Source: JBBSQE01 sp038258095
Lineage (GTDB): Bacteria; Actinomycetota; Thermoleophilia; Solirubrobacterales; 70-9
Assembly (NCBI GenBank): GCA_038258095.1
Contig: JBBSQE010000016.1
Span: 1 to 24,574, forward strand
DNA: 24,574 nucleotides
Direction: 5' to 3'
A program made the translations under genes and the position numbers. Below, one piece after another: positions 20,185-24,574 of the stretch. Within the stretch, counting starts at the first letter, position 1. The number at the start of each line of letters is the position of its first letter. The notes under the pieces were generated by a model. It saw only the letters and a list, made by a program, of their open reading frames with translations. It searched no databases and was not told the origin of the DNA.

Positions 20185-21501
20185 TCAGCAGCCGGCGTTG
20201 GGAGGACTGGTCGCGGTTCCGGAGCACTCGACGTAACGAGACCTCTGGTAGGAGGGGGCGACGCCGGTGTCTATCGGCGGAATGCGCGAGTCGGCGGTGA
20301 AGGTGCCCGAGCCGCTGATGTCGATCGATTTCGCGGCGATAGCTCCGACGCGATCGGGACTCCCGCTGATCTTTACGGCGCTGCGAGGCGCGTAGATCTG
20401 GAACTCCTGCGAATCGGCAGTGCCCGACACGTCGACGTCGGTCGTGATCGTGTCCGACCCGATCACGTAGAAGCCGGGCACGTCGAAGCCGGTCCCCGAG
20501 TTGTAGGTGGTGCTGAAGATCCCCGATGACCCGGACTGGGTGATCTGGTCATCGCCGTTGCCCATCCCACAGTGCTCGGGGGTGTCGAAGAACACGCGGA
20601 TCTTCGCTCCGGACGCCATGTAGAGCTTGCTCGATCCGGTCATCCAAAGCCTGCAGATGAAATAGGGACTGGACCCCCCCAGGGTCACGGTCGCGCTTCC
20701 GGTCAGCTTCAGCACCCTCGTCGAGCTGTTCCAGGTCGTGTTTCCCGTCTTCGAGTCAAGCCCGAAGAAGCGCCCGTTGGAGTTGTTCGTCGCGATATCC
20801 GCCGGGGGCACGGGAGGTGGAAGCGTGGTGTTCCCTTCGGTGACCTGGAAGCCCGGGCACTGCCCGGCCGTGCCGGTAGTGGTGAAGCCGCCGCCGACTC
20901 CATGCCGGACATTGCCGCAGATCGAGCCGCTCCCGGTCATCGAAACCGTGCCGTTGGTGCCGACTCCCGCCTGGACATTGGGGCTTCCGCTGATGACGAC
21001 CGAGTCCTCTCCGACCAGGCCCTCGGCGCTGAAGACGTTGGCTGACCCGACCGTCTTCGAGGTCACGGCGACCTTGCGGGACACACCGTCTGAGATCCCG
21101 GTGGAGACGATGATGATGTTGCCCGAGGTGTCCGGGGTGCTGACCCGATAACTGAAGCTGGCGGTGCCGATCGTCTTCGGGCCCACCGTCGGACACCAGC
21201 CACCGCTGCCCGCGCCGGTCACGAGAACTCCCCCCTGCTCCCACACGCAGGGTGTGGCCGGCGAGTAGTAGTAACGCTGCCGGGTGAAGGCCAGGTTCGC
21301 ACCCGCGTCGGCAGCGCTCAGGGCGCCCTTCGAATCCTGGTCGCGAACGGTGCCGCGCTGGGTCGCGACCGAGGCCGTCAGCGTGATGGCGACGAAGGCG
21401 GAGCTGACGCCGACCAGCGCCAACACGACCGGAACGGCGATTCCGTCCTCGCGGTGCCGGAGCCGGTGAATCGTTCTGCGCAGCGCGTGGACAAGCGTCA
21501 T
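20185..21501 (-). CDS. PilX-like pilus assembly protein with Gly/Ser-rich beta-helical-looking region
   Basis: Given here as 438 residues from the ATG at 21501; starts at 21516 or 21567 in the same frame are possible and none has a good ribosome site. A basic N-terminus (RRTIHRLRHREDG) precedes one hydrophobic helix (IAVPVVLALVGVSSAFVAITLT), then ALSAADAGANLAFTR. This layout matches PilX-type proteins, which look like pilins but lack the GFTLIE cleavage site. The rest has repeated short strands (ISGSPNVQAGVGTNG, MTGSGSICGN, LTGSATVTLGGSS, ISGSPDRVG, ISGSGTFTAD), suggesting a right-handed beta-helix as in polymer-forming surface proteins. It follows the PilT-like gene by about 100 bp and precedes the thioredoxin-like gene. 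A role as an initiator or cap of the fibre is inference. Confidence 0.75.
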   Translation of the reverse strand: MTLVHALRRTIHRLRHREDGIAVPVVLALVGVSSAFVAITLTASVATQRGTVRDQDSKGALSAADAGANLAFTRQRYYYSPATPCVWEQGGVLVTGAGSGGWCPTVGPKTIGTASFSYRVSTPDTSGNIIIVSTGISDGVSRKVAVTSKTVGSANVFSAEGLVGEDSVVISGSPNVQAGVGTNGTVSMTGSGSICGNVRHGVGGGFTTTGTAGQCPGFQVTEGNTTLPPPVPPADIATNNSNGRFFGLDSKTGNTTWNSSTRVLKLTGSATVTLGGSSPYFICRLWMTGSSKLYMASGAKIRVFFDTPEHCGMGNGDDQITQSGSSGIFSTTYNSGTGFDVPGFYVIGSDTITTDVDVSGTADSQEFQIYAPRSAVKISGSPDRVGAIAAKSIDISGSGTFTADSRIPPIDTGVAPSYQRSRYVECSGTATSPPNAGC

Positions 21502-21602
21502 GACTGTCGGCCCCATCGGCTCATCGCCGTCCCCGCTTGAGCGCCGGGATGGGCATTGCGCCGGCACGGACGAACGTCCTAGTGGATTGCCGCCCGAAAT
21601 CG

Positions 21603-21630
21603 CCCAGCTAGTGGATCCACTAGCGCTGGG
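21603..21630 (-). terminator. Long palindrome overlapping the stop codon of the PilT-like gene
   Basis: GCTAGTGGATCCACTAGC (21607-21624) is an 18-bp perfect palindrome. Flanking CCCAGC (21603-21608) and GCTGGG (21625-21630) can extend the stem past a small bulge. The TAG stop (21620-21622) lies inside it. CTAGTGGAT occurs again at 21579-21587. On the minus strand the stem is followed by CGATTTCGGG, only three Ts, so partial attenuation or mRNA processing is as likely as termination. Confidence 0.5.
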
Positions 21631-22993
21631 ACACTACGGCGGGATCAGGCGGGGGAGGCGGAGCCGGGCCTTGAGGCGCAGGAGCGGCGGGATCAGGCGG
21701 GGGATGCGGCGCAGGGGCTTGGGGCAAGGCCGGGGCGGGTCCTTGCGGTGAGGCCTGCGCGTGACCCGGGGCGGGCCCCCGCGCTGCGGGTGAGGCGGCA
21801 GCGAGAGGCTGCGGTGGGCTCGGCGCGGGTGCCGGTGCCGGCGCCGGCTCGGCGGAAGGTGTCTCCGCGGCGGCCGAGGCGGGATCGTCGTCACCCAGAA
21901 GCTGTTCGATGCCGCTCGCCCGCTGCCCCCCTGCCGCCAGCATCAACTTGAAGTCGTGCGGGCTGGAGGCCGTGCTGAACGCGATCTCCTCGGTGATTCG
22001 CCCGGCGTGGACGTGCTGGAGCAGATCCTGGTCGAAAGTCTGCATCCCGTAGAAGGCACCCTCGCCGATCACCTCGGTGATCTTGCCCGTCTCCTCCGGC
22101 TGGAGGATCAGGTCCTTCACGCGGCCGGTCGCGACGAGGATCTCGGCCACCGCTACCCGGGACTGCTCGTCGACCGCGGGCACCAGCCGCTGCGAGATGG
22201 CTCCTCGCAGCGTCGAGGCGAGCATCACCCGCGCCTGCTGCTGCTGGTGGGGCGGGAAGAAGTCGATGATCCGGTTGACTGTCTCGGTCGCGTCAAGGGT
22301 ATGGAGCGTCGAGAGCACGAGATGGCCTGTCTCCGCGGCCGAGAGAGCGGTGCGAACGGTCTCTTCGTCGCGCATCTCGCCGATCAGGATCACATCGGGG
22401 TCCTGCCGCAGGATGCGGCGCATGGCATTGTTGAAGCCCGCGGTGTCAGAGCCGACCTCGCGCTGGTTGATGATCGACTGCTTGTCGCGGTGCAGGTACT
22501 CGATCGGATCCTCGAGGGTGATGATGTGGCGAGCCTTCGTCGAGTTGATGTGGTTGATCATCGCCGCGAGCGTCGTCGACTTTCCGGATCCCGTGGTGCC
22601 TGTCAGCAGGACGATGCCGCGCGACGAATCGGCGAGATCCCGGACCACAGGAGGTAGCCCCAGCTCCTCGATCGTCTTCACCTGATACGGAATTGCACGA
22701 CAGGCGATCGAGACCGTCCCGCGCTGGCGGAAGGCGTTCACGCGGAATCGCGAGAAGCTGGCGATCGAGTACGCGAAGTCGACCTCGCCGGACTCGTCGA
22801 ACTCGCGGCGCTTGGCCTCATCGTGGAGGATCGTCTGAAGGGCTCGCTCGGTCTCCTCGGCACTCAGCGGCTCACCCATCAGAGGGGCGAGCGCTCCCTG
22901 CACGCGGCCCATCGCCGGCGAGCCGACCTTGATGTGGAGGTCGGACCCGTCGCGCTCGACGAGGGTGCGCAGGGCAAGTTCGATATCGAACAT
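21620..22993 (-). CDS. PilT-like retraction ATPase paralogue with Pro/Ala-rich C-terminal tail
   Basis: 457 residues. The core is PilT-type: GSDLHIKVGSPAMGRVQG, Walker A GTTGSGKST (132-140), Asp box LEDPIEY, Walker B GEMRD (205-209) and His box STLHTLDAT. Where PilT has AIRNLIRE, this protein has TGRVKDLILQ (289-298), so the retraction motif is lost. It is then more like PilU-type accessory ATPases. After residue 370 a tail of about 87 residues is almost all Pro, Ala, Gln and Gly. It is the first gene of the locus, preceded by a candidate sigma-WhiG promoter whose -10 ends 8 bases before the ATG; no Shine-Dalgarno is present, so the mRNA may be leaderless. Confidence 0.93.
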   Translation of the reverse strand: MFDIELALRTLVERDGSDLHIKVGSPAMGRVQGALAPLMGEPLSAEETERALQTILHDEAKRREFDESGEVDFAYSIASFSRFRVNAFRQRGTVSIACRAIPYQVKTIEELGLPPVVRDLADSSRGIVLLTGTTGSGKSTTLAAMINHINSTKARHIITLEDPIEYLHRDKQSIINQREVGSDTAGFNNAMRRILRQDPDVILIGEMRDEETVRTALSAAETGHLVLSTLHTLDATETVNRIIDFFPPHQQQQARVMLASTLRGAISQRLVPAVDEQSRVAVAEILVATGRVKDLILQPEETGKITEVIGEGAFYGMQTFDQDLLQHVHAGRITEEIAFSTASSPHDFKLMLAAGGQRASGIEQLLGDDDPASAAAETPSAEPAPAPAPAPSPPQPLAAASPAARGPAPGHAQASPQGPAPALPQAPAPHPPPDPAAPAPQGPAPPPPPDPAVVSQR

Positions 22994-23001
22994 CGCAAAG
23001 T

Positions 23002-23028
23002 GTATCGACCGGCGGGCCGCTGCCTTTA
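23002..23028 (-). promoter_or_regulatory. Candidate sigma-28/WhiG-type promoter of the pilus locus
   Basis: On the minus strand TAAA (23025-23028), exactly 15 bp, then GTCGATAC (23002-23009), against the WhiG/FliA consensus TAAA-N15-GCCGATAA. The -35 is perfect and the -10 has six of eight bases. The first pilus gene starts at 22993, so transcription would begin at or beside the ATG. Confidence 0.55.
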
Positions 23029-23086
23029 GCTGTGGATGGGACGCTCAGAGGGACCAAGCTGAAGCAGCGGCGTCGCTGGGACGACG

Positions 23087-23542
23087 TCAACGCATCACGT
23101 TTGGGCTTCGGACGCGGCGGCACCCGGGCGGAGAGGGGTTCGGAGCCGGGATCTCGAGGGCAGCGACGTCCCGGCGCCGCATCGCGGCTTGTGCGTCGCC
23201 GCCGAGACGGGCGAACCGCCGCGGCGTCACCCCGGCGACCACCTTCAGGATGCGACCCGAGGACCCGGGCGTCGCGCGCAAGTCCCGCATACCGGGACCA
23301 ACGCGCGACAGGTCGACGAAAACGACGTCGATCGCGAACCGCATGCCGAACGTATGGACGCTGGAGCAGCGAGGGAACAGCAGGCATCGAGCTTGCGGCT
23401 CGTCCAGGAAGGCGAGCCCGAGCAGGCGACTGCGAAGAGATGTGGCGACGAGCGCGGTGACCTGAGCGCCGCCATCGCTCCCCGCCGGTCCTTCGAGCCG
23501 CAGGCGAACCTGCGCCAACCCCTCGAACCGTCCCGGGCCCAT
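23087..23542 (-). CDS. DUF192 family protein
   Basis: 151 residues. The DUF192 core is clear: TSLRSRLLGLAFLDEPQARCLLFPRCSSVHTFGMRFAIDVVFVDL, equivalent to the RGLM...GMLF...FWMKNTxIPLDxxFxD of other bacteria, in the SVHTFGM form I associate with actinobacteria. The C-terminal half (RILKVVAGVTPRRFARLGGDAQ) matches the family's closing strands, with an extra Pro/Arg tail of about 20 residues. The function of DUF192 is not established; the fold is a small beta barrel. No signal peptide is seen. It lies 93 bp upstream of the first pilus gene, and the pilus promoter candidate lies in that gap, so it is probably transcribed separately. In many actinobacteria such genes are found close to pilus or Flp/Tad loci (from memory, not checked). 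Confidence 0.85.
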   Translation of the reverse strand: MGPGRFEGLAQVRLRLEGPAGSDGGAQVTALVATSLRSRLLGLAFLDEPQARCLLFPRCSSVHTFGMRFAIDVVFVDLSRVGPGMRDLRATPGSSGRILKVVAGVTPRRFARLGGDAQAAMRRRDVAALEIPAPNPSPPGCRRVRSPNVMR

Positions 23543-24060
23543 GCGCTCTCAAGACCAAGGCGACCATGCTTCTCCCCCTCTCCCGTTGGTGGTCAGGATC
23601 TGAGTTGGGCAGCGTTTGAGCCCGCGGGTCGATATCGGTCCGACGCCGGACCCACCTGGGAACGGTTGTCGTCGTCGCCTCAAGCGAGGGACCTGCAACC
23701 GTCCCCAGGATATGTCTGGGGACGGTTGACGGTGGTGGGCGGTTCGCGACACCCGCAACCGTTCCCAGCTCGTGTGGACTCGGCAGAGCACCGGCGGGGC
23801 CTTTCTCTCGATCACCGAGGCGGGACGAGACGCTCGCCGGGATGAAGCCGACCCAGGACCGGGGTGGTCGAGCAGCATTTCGTCGGTCCGCTGACCAGGA
23901 AGAAGCCGATCTGCTCGGTGAAATGATGGCCGCGTTGCCGGCAGCGCCGTCGGACCACTCCGGGCAGGACGACGCCTGCAAAGCCCAACCGGAGTATCGC
24001 TAGCCTGCCCCGGGTGGCAAGGGACTTCGAACAGAATCTGACGGCTCCTGACCCCCGTCG
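23543..24060. other. 518-bp non-coding stretch between divergent genes
   Basis: The DUF192 gene (-) and the acyltransferase gene (+) diverge from here. It contains the four-part inverted repeat at 23656-23768. A 53-codon open frame at 23842-24003 (+) has no recognisable homology or ribosome site and is not called. No RNA gene was recognised. Confidence 0.6.
23656..23768. repeat. Symmetric array of four 13-bp inverted repeats, REP-like
   Basis: Four related 13-mers alternate in orientation: CTGGGAACGGTTG (23656-23668), CAACCGTCCCCAG (23696-23708), CTGGGGACGGTTG (23716-23728) and CAACCGTTCCCAG (23756-23768). The inner two are perfect complements around a 7-base centre, and the outer two are perfect complements of each other. 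The gaps on both sides are exactly 27 bp, although their sequences differ. GGGGACGGTT-type motifs are typical of REP elements mobilised by RAYT transposases. No transposase is encoded nearby. Confidence 0.8.
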
Positions 24061-24574
24061 GTGATCACTGATATCAGGGCTCGCCTGGAGGGCAGCCCGA
24101 AGAAGAGAGGCTTCCGCCCCGACATCCAGGGCATCCGCGCGATCGCGGTCGTCTTGGTGCTGCTCAGCCACGCGCAGATCCCCTGGGCCGCCGGTGGTTA
24201 CATCGGGGTCGACGTCTTCTACGTGCTCTCCGGCTTCCTGATCACCGGCCTGATCGTCAAGGAGATCGAGCGGGACGGCCGGGTCTCGATCCGCGGCTTC
24301 TACGCGCGACGCGCCAAGCGCATCCTGCCGCTGGCCGCCACCGTGCTCGTCTTCGTCGCCATCGTCTCGCTGATCGTCTATACGACGGCCCGTCAGGTCG
24401 ACGTCGGCGGCGACATCATCGCTGCCGGCCTGTTCGTGATCAACCTGCACTTCATCGCGCAGGAGGTCGACTACTTCGCGGTCGAAGAGGGGCTCGTCAG
24501 CCCGCTCCAGCATTACTGGACACTCGCCGTCGAGGAACAGTTCTACGTGCTCTGGCCGGTCCTCCTGCTGGTGA
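24061..24574 (+). CDS. Acyltransferase 3 (OafA/YrhL-type) membrane protein, N-terminal part
   Basis: The frame is open from the GTG at 24061 to the window end (171 residues), with an in-frame stop at 24049-24051. The N-terminus has the family signature: FRPDIQGIRAIAVVLVLLSHA with the catalytic-site His, then GGYIGVDVFYVLSGFLITGL, FYARRAKRILP and YWTLAVEEQFYVLWPVLLL. These proteins move acyl groups across or onto envelope glycans (O-antigen, peptidoglycan, exopolysaccharide); the target here is unknown. Several membrane helices are seen. There is no clear ribosome site before the GTG. The C-terminal part, which may carry an SGNH domain, lies outside the window. Confidence 0.93.
   Translation, partial: MITDIRARLEGSPKKRGFRPDIQGIRAIAVVLVLLSHAQIPWAAGGYIGVDVFYVLSGFLITGLIVKEIERDGRVSIRGFYARRAKRILPLAATVLVFVAIVSLIVYTTARQVDVGGDIIAAGLFVINLHFIAQEVDYFAVEEGLVSPLQHYWTLAVEEQFYVLWPVLLLV

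Noticed and set aside
23549..23878. Minus-strand 109-aa and overlapping open frames across the inverted repeats
   Set aside because: Translation of the repeat itself (recurrent WGRL/QPSP words) produces them; they have no start signals and are common artefacts over such repeats.
23842..24003. 53-codon plus-strand open frame before the acyltransferase gene
   Set aside because: No ribosome site, no recognisable protein features, and it overlaps other open frames typical of high-GC DNA.

Overview
This window is GC-rich DNA with long, tightly packed minus-strand genes. It has a complete type IV pilus (T4P) inner machine but no PilQ secretin gene. It also has an OafA-type acyltransferase, an ArsA-like ATPase and an actinobacterial-style DUF192 protein. 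Together these suggest a basal, unicellular actinobacterium (Thermoleophilia/Solirubrobacterales or similar). That placement is inferred from gene style, not from a marker gene.

Layout. Positions 2-523 (+) are the 3' end of an ArsA-like ATPase gene, convergent with an unrecognised 608-aa protein (606-2432, -) and an HxlR-type regulator (2505-2855, -). From 22993 down to 2952 nearly everything is one co-directional minus-strand T4P locus. In transcription order it holds a PilT-like ATPase, a PilX-like protein, a thioredoxin-fold membrane protein, PilB, PilT, PilC and a 1596-aa secreted repeat protein. Then come a leader with a riboswitch, the major pilin PilA, a minor pilin, a very large minor pilin, the prepilin peptidase PilD, PilM, PilN, PilO and a PilP-like protein. 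Upstream of the locus are a DUF192 gene (23087-23542, -), a 518-bp non-coding stretch with a symmetric four-part inverted repeat (23656-23768), and the 5' part of an acyltransferase gene (24061 to the window end, +).

How it works together. PilB powers extension and PilT retraction through PilC. PilM/N/O and the PilP-like protein form the alignment complex, and PilD processes PilA and the two minor pilins. The 509-aa minor pilin and the 1596-aa repeat protein look like the adhesive or surface-contact parts.

Main finding. The pilA leader carries a clear class I cyclic-di-GMP riboswitch (GEMM-I, 10169-10254, -). In front of it, and in front of the first gene of the locus, are sequences like sigma-28/WhiG promoters (TCAA-N16-GCCGATAG and TAAA-N15-GTCGATAC). 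A weaker one precedes the minor pilins. In Rubrobacter radiotolerans the WhiG sigma factor is held by a c-di-GMP-armed anti-sigma (RsiG) and controls T4P expression. This locus may therefore be read by c-di-GMP twice: at initiation through sigma-WhiG and in the pilA leader through the riboswitch. The riboswitch is read directly from the sequence. The promoters are pattern matches, and the two-layer control is inference.
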